DNA of 64,000 nucleotides from Candidatus Pantoea formicae (GCF_011752625.1 NZ_VWXD01000003.1:62001-126000); one strand, 5' to 3'. Positions 45,906 through 55,258 are shown, counted from the stretch's first letter. Notes: a model not told the origin generated them from the letters alone. Translations and numbers: made by a program.

Positions 45906-47207
45906 ATGAACCGCAGTTTGAATCCAGGGATCGCTGCCGCTGGCAGCAAACGCACCTTCCGCAATTTGCGCTGGTGGGTATTGGTGTTGTTCTTAGCGGG
46001 CGTCACCGTCAATTACATTACCCGAAACTCACTGGGTATTTTGGCCCCAGAACTCAAGACCAGTTTGGGTATCACCACTGAACAATATTCATGGATCGTC
46101 GGCGCATTTCAGCTGGCCTATACCTTCTTCCAGCCGATTTGTGGTTGGTTGATTGATGTGATTGGTCTGAAACTCGGCTTTCTTATCTGCGCCTCCATCT
46201 GGGCGGTGGCTTGCCTGTTCCACGCGGGTGCCGCGAGTTGGGTGCATCTTGCCATTCTGCGCTTTGTGATGGGGGGCGCAGAAGCCGCCGCCACGCCGGC
46301 TAACGCCAAAGTGCTGGGCGAATGGTTTCCGAAAAAAGAGCGTCCTGTCGCAGCCGGTTGGGCGGGTGTGGGCTTCTCTATTGGTGCTATGTTGGCGCCG
46401 CCGATCATCTATTTTGCTCACGCTTCCTTCGGTTGGCAGGGTGCGTTCCTGTTTACCGGTTGTCTGGCGCTGGCATGGGTCGTGCTTTGGGCGTTGTTCT
46501 ATCGCGATCCTGAGCGCCATCCGAATTTGCAGGCGTCTGAGCTGGAATTCATCCGTCAGGATAATGAACCTCCTGCCGTCAAACTGCCGTTTTTTAAAGC
46601 CTTAAAAAGCGTCTCGAAAAACAAACGTTTCTACGGCATCGCCATTCCCGCCTTCATGGCCGAACCGGCCTGGGGCGTGCTGAGTTTTTGGGTGCCATTG
46701 TATCTGGCAAAAGATCTCGGAATGGACCTCAAACAAATCGCCATGTTTGCCTGGCTACCCTTCCTGGCCGCGGATCTTGGCAGCGTCGTCAGTGGTTATT
46801 TGACGCGTGTGTACACCAAATTGTTTGGTTTCAACCAAGTGAATGCCGTGGTGGCGAGTTCGGTGACCGGGGCCTTTCTGATGCTTTCGCTGGCGCTGGT
46901 GGCGGTCACCAAGAGCCCGTATGTGGCCATCGCATTGATCTCGATTGGTGGCTTTGGGCATCAGATCATCTCCTGCATGCTCAGTGCGCTGGTGGTGGAA
47001 AAGTTTGATAAAGGCCAAATGGCGACGGTGAACGGTATGCGCGGTTCCTTCGCGTGGATCTCCAGCTTCCTGTTCTCACTGGTGATCGGCGTCACCGCCG
47101 ACAAGATTGGCTTTAACCCGCTGTTTGTCGCCATGGGCTTCTTCGACCTGATTGGCGCGGTCTTCCTGATTGCATTTATTGCTGAACGTCGCGCGCAGCG
47201 CGCCTGA
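45906..47207 (+). CDS. MFS hexuronate transporter (ExuT/UxuT type, ACS family)
   Basis: 433 residues from the ATG at 45906 with GGAGAAC upstream (an earlier ATG at 45894 is in frame). Twelve helices; the anion:cation symporter opening VTVNYITRNSLGILAPELKT and the VMGGAEAAATPANAKVLGEWFPKKER loop are typical. Would bring glucuronate or similar into the cell, adjacent and divergent to uxuA. Followed by GH31 after 15 bases, one transcript. Confidence 0.88.
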   Translation: MNRSLNPGIAAAGSKRTFRNLRWWVLVLFLAGVTVNYITRNSLGILAPELKTSLGITTEQYSWIVGAFQLAYTFFQPICGWLIDVIGLKLGFLICASIWAVACLFHAGAASWVHLAILRFVMGGAEAAATPANAKVLGEWFPKKERPVAAGWAGVGFSIGAMLAPPIIYFAHASFGWQGAFLFTGCLALAWVVLWALFYRDPERHPNLQASELEFIRQDNEPPAVKLPFFKALKSVSKNKRFYGIAIPAFMAEPAWGVLSFWVPLYLAKDLGMDLKQIAMFAWLPFLAADLGSVVSGYLTRVYTKLFGFNQVNAVVASSVTGAFLMLSLALVAVTKSPYVAIALISIGGFGHQIISCMLSALVVEKFDKGQMATVNGMRGSFAWISSFLFSLVIGVTADKIGFNPLFVAMGFFDLIGAVFLIAFIAERRAQRA

Positions 47208-47222
47208 ATAAAGTAGGTAACA

Positions 47223-49616
47223 ATGAAAACCTTAAAAAATTGGTCACTCACACATTCTGATCAACACCATGTTGCGTTAACCGTCGATGGAAAATACCAG
47301 CTGAACCTGTATGTGCTGGAAGCCGGCATGTTCCGCGTTGCGATTAAACGTCAGAGCGGATTCGCACTGGATCGCACCTGGAGTATTGCGCCAGAGAGCG
47401 AGGTGCCGTGGGAAGGGCGTCCACGTGACAGTCTGGCAGGCTTTACCCTGCCAGGATTCACGCTCGAAGAAGAGGGCGATACGCTGGTGGTGTCCACTGA
47501 TGTCCTGCGCGTGTTGGTGCACCAGCCGTTGGCGCTGGAGTGGCAATATCGAGATAGCGCCGGTGCATGGCAATTACTGACCTGCGACCGCCCAACCAGC
47601 GCCTATCTAATCAATGCGCACGGCGATGGCGTGGCGCACTACCAGCGCCGTATGAATGACGATGCTTACTACGGCTTGGGTGAAAAAACCGGAGATTTGC
47701 AGCGTAACGGCAAGCGCTACGAGATGCGTAATCTGGATGCGATGGGTTACAACGCGGCGGCGACTGATCCTCTCTACAAGCATGTGCCGTTCACCATCAC
47801 ACGCCGCAGTGAAATGAGCTTTGGCCTTTACTACGATAACCTCAGCAGCAGCTGGTTCGATCTCGGTAATGAGTTAGATAACTACCATCAGCCTTATCGC
47901 CGCTGGCAGGCTGAAAGTGGAGATATTGATTACTATCTGTTTGTTGGCAGCAAAGTGCTGGATGTCACCAAAGCCTTTGTGCGTCTGACCGGTAAAACGC
48001 TGTTTGGCCCGAAATGGAGCCTGGGTTACAGCGGCTCCACCATGCACTACACCGATGCACCGGACGCGCAGAATCAGCTGATGAAGTTCATCCGTTTGTG
48101 CGAACAGCACGACATTCCATGCGACTCCTTCCAGCTGTCATCGGGTTACACCTCGATTAATAACAAACGTTATGTGTTCAACTGGAACTACGACAAGGTG
48201 CCGCAACCGGAAGTGATGAGCCAGGCGTTTCACGATGCCGGTTTGCGTTTGGCAGCCAACATCAAGCCTTGCTTATTGCAGGACCATCCGCGCTACGAAG
48301 AAGTTGCGGCGCAAGGTTTGTTTATTCGTGATTCGGAACAGGATGCGCCAGAGCGCTCGGTGTTCTGGGACGATGAAGGTTCACATCTTGATTTTACCCA
48401 TCCGCAGGCGGTGGCTTGGTGGCAGGAAAATGTCACCAAACAACTCCTGGAGAAGGGCATTGACTCGACCTGGAACGACAACAACGAATATGAAGTGTGG
48501 GATGGTGAAGCGCGTTGCCACGGTTTCGGCACACCCATTGCCATCAAGCATATTCGCCCGGTGATGCCATTACTGATGATGCGTGCGTCAATGGAAGCGC
48601 AGCAGCGTTTTGCCCCAGAGAAGCGTCCATTCCTGATCTCGCGTTCTGGCTGCGCCGGCATGCAACGCTATGTGCAAACCTGGAGTGGTGATAACCGTAC
48701 TAACTGGACGTCACTGCGTTACAACATCCGCATGGGCTTGGGGATGAGTTTGTCGGGACTGTTCAACGTGGGTCATGACGTGGGTGGTTTCTCGGGTGAT
48801 AAGCCGGATGCAGAATTGTTCGTGCGTTGGGTGCAAAACGGCGTGATGCATCCGCGTTTCACCATTCACTCGTGGAATGATGATCACACGGTGAATGAAC
48901 CTTGGATGTATCCGACAGTCACGCCTGCGATTCGTGCTGCGATTGAACTGCGTTATCGCCTGCTGCCATACCTCTATACTTTGCTGTGGCAAGCACATGC
49001 TGATGATGAGCCGATGCTGCGCCCAACGTTCCTCGATCATGAACAGGATAAACAGACCTTCGCTGAGTGCGATGAGTTTATGCTGGGTCGCGATCTGTTA
49101 GTGGCCAGCGTGGTGGAAGCAGGACAACGTGAACGCAGTTTGTGGCTGCCTGATAACCAAACAGGCTGGTATGACTTTGCGACGCAACAGTGGTACAGCG
49201 GCGGTCAGTGGATCACCCTGCCAGCACCGCTGGAAACCCAGCCGATGTTGGTGCGTGCGGGTGCTGCACTGCCGATGAGCCAGCGTTTGCGTCATGTGGA
49301 TGCCCAAGCGGATGACCGTCGCACGCTGCAACTTTATCCATTACAGGGTAAGGGCGAGAGCAAAGGCCTGGTATTTGAAGATGACGGTGAGTCTTGGGGC
49401 TATCAGCAGGGTAACGCGTTGTGGTTAAACTGGGAAATGCGCAGCGATGCCGAGGCTATTCACCTGAACTTCCAGCGCAAAGGCAATTACCAGCCAGCTT
49501 GGAAAACGCTGCAGATTGTCTTGCCTACGGCAGAACAGCGCCAGTTGTATATTGATGGTGTTGCTGTCAGTGCGGCAGGTGCGCAACTGGTGTTGGCAGA
49601 CGCGGTGAGTCACTAA
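47223..49616 (+). CDS. Glycoside hydrolase family 31 enzyme in the hexuronate cluster
   Basis: 797 residues, no signal peptide. N-terminal beta-sandwich, then the barrel with DAMGYN, the nucleophile Asp419 in STWNDNNEYE, the SRSGCAGMQRY motif and the WSGDNRTNW acid/base region, then C-terminal beta domains. GH31 enzymes remove alpha-linked sugars. Co-transcribed with the hexuronate transporter, so it may release alpha-linked uronic acids or a glucose-uronate disaccharide inside the cell; that specificity is inferred from context. Confidence 0.85.
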   Translation: MKTLKNWSLTHSDQHHVALTVDGKYQLNLYVLEAGMFRVAIKRQSGFALDRTWSIAPESEVPWEGRPRDSLAGFTLPGFTLEEEGDTLVVSTDVLRVLVHQPLALEWQYRDSAGAWQLLTCDRPTSAYLINAHGDGVAHYQRRMNDDAYYGLGEKTGDLQRNGKRYEMRNLDAMGYNAAATDPLYKHVPFTITRRSEMSFGLYYDNLSSSWFDLGNELDNYHQPYRRWQAESGDIDYYLFVGSKVLDVTKAFVRLTGKTLFGPKWSLGYSGSTMHYTDAPDAQNQLMKFIRLCEQHDIPCDSFQLSSGYTSINNKRYVFNWNYDKVPQPEVMSQAFHDAGLRLAANIKPCLLQDHPRYEEVAAQGLFIRDSEQDAPERSVFWDDEGSHLDFTHPQAVAWWQENVTKQLLEKGIDSTWNDNNEYEVWDGEARCHGFGTPIAIKHIRPVMPLLMMRASMEAQQRFAPEKRPFLISRSGCAGMQRYVQTWSGDNRTNWTSLRYNIRMGLGMSLSGLFNVGHDVGGFSGDKPDAELFVRWVQNGVMHPRFTIHSWNDDHTVNEPWMYPTVTPAIRAAIELRYRLLPYLYTLLWQAHADDEPMLRPTFLDHEQDKQTFAECDEFMLGRDLLVASVVEAGQRERSLWLPDNQTGWYDFATQQWYSGGQWITLPAPLETQPMLVRAGAALPMSQRLRHVDAQADDRRTLQLYPLQGKGESKGLVFEDDGESWGYQQGNALWLNWEMRSDAEAIHLNFQRKGNYQPAWKTLQIVLPTAEQRQLYIDGVAVSAAGAQLVLADAVSH

Positions 49617-49633
49617 GCGGCAGGATTCGAGGT

Positions 49634-49659
49634 AAAGGTGCGCATCAGTGCGCACCTTT
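49634..49659 (+). terminator. Hairpin after GH31
   Basis: AAAGGTGCGC (49634-49643) pairs with GCGCACCTTT (49650-49659), loop of six. No extended T-run follows, so it is only a probable terminator. Confidence 0.55.
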
Positions 49660-49731
49660 CAAAACGACGTGAACGACTCAATCCAAGCATGCACATCAAT
49701 CCCTAACCAATGAAAATCCCACGTCATTGTG

Positions 49732-49754
49732 GTAGGGGCACCATTTATGGCGAG
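49732..49754 (+). repeat. Single GTAG-headed REP-like unit
   Basis: GTAGGGGCACCATTTATGGC with following GAG, nearly the same as the unit at 44312-44335. Lies between the convergent GH31 and Nudix genes. Confidence 0.7.
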
Positions 49755-49787
49755 CGAAATTTCTTCATGCAATTGATTTAAAAGGGA

Positions 49788-50333
49788 TTAATCTATCAAT
49801 CCTCTCGCCCGCGCCAGCAAAAACGCGGTCACGGAGGTGGCATCGGTGACTTTCCCTGCCAACACCAGCTGCAGAAACTCGCTGATCTTCATTTTTCGCG
49901 CGGTCAGCCCAACTTCTTCCGCATCCAGGCTTTGTCCCTGATAACGCAACTCGCTGGCAAGGTAGATGTGGTATCCCTGCGCGGAGTATCCCTGCGCCAG
50001 TTTTTGGTAGCCAACATACTGCCAGCGATCGGCAATTAATCCGGTCTCTTCTTGCAACTCGCCAGCGGCCAGTGCTTCTGGTGTGGCGCCAGGGTCAAGT
50101 TCCCAACTGCCCTGGGGAAGCTCAATGGTGCGTTCACTGATGGGATAACGGTACTGCTCCACCACGAAAATACTGTCCTGCTCTACCGGAAGAATCACCA
50201 CAAAATCATTCTTTTCAATCACTGAGTAGATGCCTTCACTGCCATCAGCCCGTTGAATCTTATCTTCTTTAAGCGTCATCCAGCGATTGCGATAGATTTC
50301 TGTCGATGCGAGGGTGTGAATTTCAGGTTTCAA
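49788..50333 (-). CDS. Nudix hydrolase, ADP-ribose-pyrophosphatase-like
   Basis: 181 residues. The core ELQEETGLI keeps the metal-binding Glu residues, but two conserved positions of the Nudix box (first Glu after Gly, and Arg before Glu) read Ala and Gly. VVILPVEQDSIFVVEQYRYPISERTIELPQGSWELDPG is the ADP-ribose type arrangement. Likely hydrolyses a nucleoside-diphosphate sugar or ADP-ribose. Activity may be altered. Confidence 0.75.
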   Translation of the reverse strand: MKPEIHTLASTEIYRNRWMTLKEDKIQRADGSEGIYSVIEKNDFVVILPVEQDSIFVVEQYRYPISERTIELPQGSWELDPGATPEALAAGELQEETGLIADRWQYVGYQKLAQGYSAQGYHIYLASELRYQGQSLDAEEVGLTARKMKISEFLQLVLAGKVTDATSVTAFLLARARGLID

Positions 50334-50396
50334 GATGGGCCTCCATGAAGTGAATCATTGATTTAAGCCTATCACTGCGGCGCGAGAACAGGGTAT

Positions 50397-51278
50397 TTAT
50401 CTGTTTTTCTCCATTGCTTGCTTGAGCGCGTTAAGAAACACCGTTACGCGTGCGGGTAATTGGCGTGTGGTGGGGAACAGCGCCCAAACGCCGAGCATCT
50501 GTGGTTGGGCATCGAGCAAATCGATGGCGACCAGTGTGCCTGCCGCCAGTTCTTCCCTTATATCCCATTCGGATAACTGCGCAATGCCGCTGCCGGCCAC
50601 ACAAAGTGTGCGCACACCCTCCACGTTACTGCCGCTAAAACGGCCTTCTACACTCAGGCTGGATATATGCCCGTCGATCAGAAAACTCCATTGCACCACG
50701 CCGGAAAGACGCAGGCAGTTATGTTTGTGCAGGTCGTTAAGTGTCTGAGGTGTGCCGAAGCGTTGCAGATAATCGGGTGACGCGCACAGCATGCGCGGGT
50801 TATCGGCAAGGCGATGTGCCACCAGTCGAGAGTCACGTAATGGAGCAATACGGATCGCAATATCGTAGCCCAACCCCACTAAATCGGTGACGTCATCGCT
50901 CAATTGAAATTCAATGCGTAGCTCCGGGTTCGCTTCCATCAACGCAGGTAACAGCGGAATGATGGTTCGCCGCCCAAAACCCGAAGGTGCAGTGATACGC
51001 AACTGACCGGTTGCACCTTGTTGATGGGGAGAAAAGAGGTTGCGCGCGCTCTGCTCGGTTTCCGCCAGTGATTTGGCGTAGGGCAGAAACTCTTCACCTT
51101 CATCCGTTAAGGCGATGGCGCGCGTGGTGCGATGCATCAGACGTACGCCGAGATCCTCCTCCAACGATGCCAGCCTGCGCGACACGGTCATGGGCGTGGT
51201 GTTGAGCCGCCGTGCCGCCTGCGTGAGGCTGCGGGTTTGCGACACCATCAGGAAAACCTCAATATCTTTGGAGTTCAT
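50397..51278 (-). CDS. LysR-family regulator
   Basis: 293 residues, N-terminal winged helix (IEVFLMVSQTRSLTQAARRLNTTPMTVSRRLASLEEDLGVRLMHRTTRAIALT) and effector domain. Divergent from the Old Yellow Enzyme-like gene 103 bases away, so probably its regulator. Confidence 0.88.
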   Translation of the reverse strand: MNSKDIEVFLMVSQTRSLTQAARRLNTTPMTVSRRLASLEEDLGVRLMHRTTRAIALTDEGEEFLPYAKSLAETEQSARNLFSPHQQGATGQLRITAPSGFGRRTIIPLLPALMEANPELRIEFQLSDDVTDLVGLGYDIAIRIAPLRDSRLVAHRLADNPRMLCASPDYLQRFGTPQTLNDLHKHNCLRLSGVVQWSFLIDGHISSLSVEGRFSGSNVEGVRTLCVAGSGIAQLSEWDIREELAAGTLVAIDLLDAQPQMLGVWALFPTTRQLPARVTVFLNALKQAMEKNR

Positions 51279-51381
51279 TTTAACGATTTCCGTTATACAG
51301 ACGTATCATCTTCGGCCATTTTTGCGGTTAATGCGACACACTATACTGCGCTCTGACGATAATCAGGAAGAGCAAGGCAAA

Positions 51382-52476
51382 ATGGCCGATAAACACTTAT
51401 TTCAAAGCGGCACGTTAAATCGCCTCGCACTGAAGAACCGCATCATGGTCGCGCCCATGACACGCATCTCTGCCACGGTGGACGGCGTACCGGGCGATCG
51501 CATGAAGCACTATTACGCGCGTTTCGCTCGCGGCGGTTTCGGCACCATCATTACGGAAGGGCTGTATATCGATGAAGCCTGGTCGCAGACCTACGCGTTC
51601 CAAGCCGGTTTAGTGAATAGCCGACAGGTCGCGGGCTGGCGTGCCATCACTGATGATGTACATCAGCATGGCGGCAAAATCATCGCACAGCTGATGCATG
51701 CAGGCGCGATTTCCCAAGGCAATATCTACCGGAGTGATACCTTGGCACCTTCAGTCGTGCAACCGCGCGGAGAACAGCTGGGCTTTTACCATGGTCATGG
51801 CAACTATGCGTTGCCGGCAGAAATGAGCGAGGAGCAGATTCAGCAGGCAATTGAAAGTTTTGCCGAGACTGCCGCCCGCGCGATTGGCGTTGCCGGATTT
51901 GATGGCATTGAAATTCATGGTGCTAATGGCTATCTGCTTGACCAATTCTTCACGGATTACACCAATCAGCGCCACGATCGCTGGGGCGGCGATATCGCAG
52001 CACGCTTGTCGCTGACCTTGGCGGTGATCCGAGCGGTACGCCAGCGCATTGGCCATGATGTCACCTTAGGTGTGCGCATTTCACAGGGCAAAGTGAATGA
52101 TTTCCATCATAAGTGGCAGGAAGGAGAAGCGGGCGCAAAGCAGGTGTTCCGTCTGTTAGCGGATTCGGGCATTGATTACCTGCACCTCACAGAATATGAC
52201 GCGTTGCAACCCGCCTTTACTGACAATGCACGCTCGTTGGTGCAGCTAGCTCGTGGGGTGGCACCCAGTCTGACCATTGTGGCAAATGGCTCGCTGTCAG
52301 ACTGCCATCGTGCCTCACAGGCGCTGGAGCAGGGGGCTGATTTTGTGGCGCTGGGCAAAAGCGCGCTGGCCAATCCTGACTGGCCGATGCGCGTCCGCGA
52401 TGCGGCACCTTTGCAGGAGTTTGATAAAAACCTGCTGGCCCCCTCCGCTGATGTGAAAAACTGCGAACTGGCTTAG
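51382..52476 (+). CDS. NADH:flavin oxidoreductase, Old Yellow Enzyme family
   Basis: 364 residues from the ATG at 51382; a frame reaching back to 51115 overlaps the LysR gene and is rejected. TIM barrel with FMN motifs: LMHAGAISQG, GFDGIEIHGANGYLLDQFF and NQRHDRWGGDIAARLSL, plus KSALANPDWPMRV. Reduces activated alkenes or similar; a GGAAGAGCAAGGCAAA ribosome site precedes it. Terminator follows. Confidence 0.9.
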   Translation: MADKHLFQSGTLNRLALKNRIMVAPMTRISATVDGVPGDRMKHYYARFARGGFGTIITEGLYIDEAWSQTYAFQAGLVNSRQVAGWRAITDDVHQHGGKIIAQLMHAGAISQGNIYRSDTLAPSVVQPRGEQLGFYHGHGNYALPAEMSEEQIQQAIESFAETAARAIGVAGFDGIEIHGANGYLLDQFFTDYTNQRHDRWGGDIAARLSLTLAVIRAVRQRIGHDVTLGVRISQGKVNDFHHKWQEGEAGAKQVFRLLADSGIDYLHLTEYDALQPAFTDNARSLVQLARGVAPSLTIVANGSLSDCHRASQALEQGADFVALGKSALANPDWPMRVRDAAPLQEFDKNLLAPSADVKNCELA

Positions 52477-52503
52477 CCGTTCGCACCACACGGCCGTTTT
52501 TTT
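52475..52503 (+). terminator. Terminator after the Old Yellow Enzyme gene
   Basis: GCCGT (52476-52480) pairs with ACGGC (52490-52494), then CG and a run of seven T. The stem overlaps the stop codon. Confidence 0.65.
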
Positions 52504-52708
52504 GCTGCAAACCGGTGCGCACCCCCCCCGCGCACCGAACTCACTTTCCACTTCTGCACCACCCTCACTTCTGCTCATAACCATTCAAATACCCTCACGC
52601 CCTGATCAAAAGATGTGATTTTTATGCTTAATGATGATTATTGCTGTTTTATGATTGTTGATTATATGAATATTGAGTATATGATTGCCGGGTTTTATTA
52701 ACTATTTT

Positions 52709-52722
52709 ACATCATTTGATGT
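52709..52722. promoter_or_regulatory. LacI-type operator candidate
   Basis: ACATCATTTGATGT is a perfect palindrome of half-sites ACATCA/TGATGT, shared with 55244-55258 next to the second LacI regulator. It sits 22 bases before the interrupted small frame. Confidence 0.55.
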
Positions 52723-52743
52723 GTTTTGATGTCGGGGTTAACT

Positions 52744-52977
52744 GTGAGCAAGCTTCTACCACTGTCGGCTGCCGTGACCAATTACGTCATGGGCCAGTAA
52801 GGTAAGGGCGATCCGCAACTTACCGCGCAAGGCGTGATGCAGATTCAGGCGGGCGGTGGCTCCTCATTCCTGATTCGCAATGCTGCAACGCTAGCGTGGA
52901 GTGGTATCGGGATCGGTGCGGTGGTGTTGTTGATTATCCTGATTTTCATCACTGAGCGTCGTCGCAAGCAGCGTTGA
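52744..52977 (+). pseudogene. Interrupted small membrane-protein frame of unknown origin
   Basis: One frame runs from a GTG at 52744 to the TGA at 52975-52977 but is cut by TAA at 52798. After the stop it reads GKGDPQLTAQGVMQIQAGGG and then a membrane helix (GIGIGAVVLLIILIFITERRRKQR). The putative operator upstream and a terminator downstream (53009-53035) suggest a real transcription unit whose start has decayed, or a C-terminal remnant of a larger gene. I do not recognise the family. Confidence 0.45.
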
Positions 52978-53007
52978 TGCCTTCATCTGATGTAACCCAA
53001 TCAATTA

Positions 53008-53036
53008 CCCCGGCATAAGCCGGGTTAATTTTTTTC
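53008..53036 (+). terminator. Terminator downstream of the interrupted frame
   Basis: CCCGGC (53009-53014) pairs with GCCGGG (53019-53024), loop ATAA, then TTAATTTTTTT. Confidence 0.8.
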
Positions 53037-53084
53037 TTCTTTTGCACTATGATGACCTCCTTGTAAAAATCATGGATGCGTGCA

Positions 53085-54092
53085 ATGACCGATCATAACC
53101 TGCGGAAAAAACTCACTATTCAGGATATCGCCAGAATTTCTGGCTTGAGTACGGCTACTGTCGACCGTGTGCTGAATAACCGTCCGGGGGTTAAAGAGAG
53201 CACCAGGTTACGCGTTGAACAGGCGATGTCACAGCGTTCGCCGGTCTCAGCAACGCTTGTCGCTGAGAAGAAAATCGCTTTTGTGGTGGATGCGGGTAGC
53301 AGCTTTATCGAAATCATTCGCGGTGCCTTATCACGCGTCAAAGACAACTATCCTCACGTCTCCTTTACCTTCGACAGCGTGCCTAACCACCAGCGCGATC
53401 AGCGGTCCTTCTGTGATTTACTCAAATCTCGCATTGATGGAGCCGATGGGGTGGTGTTGGTCTCGCGGGAAGATATCTTGATCAACAGCGAAGTGCGTGA
53501 AGCCGGATTGAAAAACGTCCCGGTGGTGTGTCTGACCTCTGACATGCCTCATTCAGCTGCTTGCATCGGCGTGGATGAAGTGAGTGTAGGTGCGAATGCT
53601 GCGCTGTTCATAGGCCGGATGATAAAGCAGGACAAGGCCAAAGTACTGTTTGTGGCCAGTTCAACGTATCGCACCCAGGAAGAGCGTGAAATGGGTTTCC
53701 GCCGGGTGATGCGTGCCGAATTCCCACATATTGATGTTTTCGAACGTATTGATTCTAATGACGAGTCGGACGGCACCTACAAGATCATTAAAGAGTTCCT
53801 GACACACAACCCGGATGTCGCGGGTATTTACAATCTGGCTGGTGGCAATCGCGGTATTGCCCGCGCCATTAAAGAAGCAGGATTGACAGGAAAAACCTTA
53901 TTTGTCGGTCACGAACTCACTGAACACACTCATAAGTTGCTGGAACAAGGGGAGATGGACATTCTGTTTGCCCACGATATGGATCGTGAAGTCAACGCGT
54001 GCATCACCACCGTTGAGGCGCTGTGCCGGGGTGAACGTATCGAAAAGACGTGGTTCCCCTCGCTGATTTATACCAAGTATTCGCGTTTCTGA
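53085..54092 (+). CDS. LacI-family transcriptional regulator, paralogue 1
   Basis: 335 residues from the ATG at 53085, chosen by alignment with paralogue 2, though it lacks a clear ribosome site (an ATG at 53076 is in frame). HTH LTIQDIARISGLSTATVDRVLNNRPGV, then a periplasmic-binding-like effector domain (FVVDAGSSF, FVASSTYRTQEEREMGFRRV, YNLAGGNRGIARAI). Convergent with paralogue 2, 12 bases apart. Possibly controls the sugar cassette or the interrupted unit upstream. Confidence 0.85.
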   Translation: MTDHNLRKKLTIQDIARISGLSTATVDRVLNNRPGVKESTRLRVEQAMSQRSPVSATLVAEKKIAFVVDAGSSFIEIIRGALSRVKDNYPHVSFTFDSVPNHQRDQRSFCDLLKSRIDGADGVVLVSREDILINSEVREAGLKNVPVVCLTSDMPHSAACIGVDEVSVGANAALFIGRMIKQDKAKVLFVASSTYRTQEEREMGFRRVMRAEFPHIDVFERIDSNDESDGTYKIIKEFLTHNPDVAGIYNLAGGNRGIARAIKEAGLTGKTLFVGHELTEHTHKLLEQGEMDILFAHDMDREVNACITTVEALCRGERIEKTWFPSLIYTKYSRF

Positions 54093-54104
54093 TTTTTTAT
54101 ACTG

Positions 54105-55148
54105 TCAGTTAAACCAGGAATTTTTATTAAACACCTGTAACGTGGTTTTAATATCGTTACAGGTGTTACCCGATCTAAAACGCTCAATCAGCATGATGCA
54201 GTGTGCGATTTCTTGCTGGACATCGTGGCCTAACACAATGTCCATCTCCCCTTGTTCCAGTAACTTTCGCGTATAGTGATTCAATTCATGACCGATAAAC
54301 AACACTTTGCCATTCAGGCCATATTCGGCTAAGGCTTGCGCGACACCGCGATTGCCACCTGCCATGTTATAGATACCGGCCATCGGTTCATGTTCGCTGA
54401 GATATTTTTTAACGCTCAGGCAGGCATTTTCCGCTTCATCGTTTACGTTCATACGTTCAAGAATGTGCAGATGTGGGAATTCAGCGCGTAACACGCGACG
54501 AAAACCGATTTCGCGCTCTTCCTGGGTGCGATAGCTGGCGCTAAACAGCAGCAAGATTTTACCTGATACGCGAGGAAGCATACGTCCCATGAGCCAAGCC
54601 GCGGTCGCGCCGGTGCTCAGTGGGTCAAGGCCAACGTAAGCATTTCGCCGTGAGTTGGGCAGATCAGTGGTCAGGCAAATAACAGGCACAACATGGTCAA
54701 CCGTATTGCGTACTGCGCGATTGACTTTCAATTCATCTCGAGAGATCAAAATAATGCCGTCACTGGTTTTAGCACGTTGTTGAATAAGGGCACTAAATCG
54801 CTCGGAATCCACCTGTACGTTAGGAATGCTGTCGAAAGTAAATAAATAATCATGATGGACAGCAATATATTTTCTAATTTCACTCTCAATTAAACAGATA
54901 AAGCTTGAACCCGCATCGCAAATAAACGCAATGCGTTTTACGGGCTGGATAGCACTATTTTCATGTCGTCCTTGCAGTTGCTCAATAGCGACCATCACCT
55001 TATGGCGCGTTTTCTCGCGTACACCTGGCCGGTCATTGATCACACGGTCAACCGTGGCGGTGCCATAGCCAGTGTAAGTGGCAATCTCTGCAACGGTAGG
55101 TCCACGCTTATACAGTTTCCCATTCATCTTTGATGTAAAATCCATCAT
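54105..55148 (-). CDS. LacI-family transcriptional regulator, paralogue 2
   Basis: 347 residues. HTH TVAEIATYTGYGTATVDRVINDRPGVREKTRHKV and an effector domain with the same key stretches as paralogue 1 (FICDAGSSF, FSASYRTQEEREIGFRRVLRAEFPH, YNMAGGNRGVAQAL), so clearly a duplicate that has diverged. Divergent from the Gfo/Idh cassette; the operator at 55244-55258 lies between them, so this is its probable regulator. Confidence 0.88.
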   Translation of the reverse strand: MMDFTSKMNGKLYKRGPTVAEIATYTGYGTATVDRVINDRPGVREKTRHKVMVAIEQLQGRHENSAIQPVKRIAFICDAGSSFICLIESEIRKYIAVHHDYLFTFDSIPNVQVDSERFSALIQQRAKTSDGIILISRDELKVNRAVRNTVDHVVPVICLTTDLPNSRRNAYVGLDPLSTGATAAWLMGRMLPRVSGKILLLFSASYRTQEEREIGFRRVLRAEFPHLHILERMNVNDEAENACLSVKKYLSEHEPMAGIYNMAGGNRGVAQALAEYGLNGKVLFIGHELNHYTRKLLEQGEMDIVLGHDVQQEIAHCIMLIERFRSGNTCNDIKTTLQVFNKNSWFN

Positions 55149-55243
55149 TCAATCATTGTGATTCATCATAACGGTAATGATTTAAAAATCAATCTTTGCT
55201 ATCTGTATGATAATGCAAATTTATTGCTTTTTTGAGTTTAAAT

Positions 55244-55258
55244 ACATCAAAATGATGT
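55244..55258. promoter_or_regulatory. LacI-type operator candidate upstream of the sugar cassette
   Basis: ACATCAAAATGATGT is a perfect palindrome with half-sites ACATCA and TGATGT. A degenerate second site, GATGGACATCA, follows at 55261. Position between regulator and cassette fits a shared operator. Confidence 0.6.

Noticed and set aside
51115..51381. N-terminal extension of the Old Yellow Enzyme frame
   Set aside because: It overlaps the divergent LysR gene start and lacks family similarity; the ATG at 51382 matches the family start.
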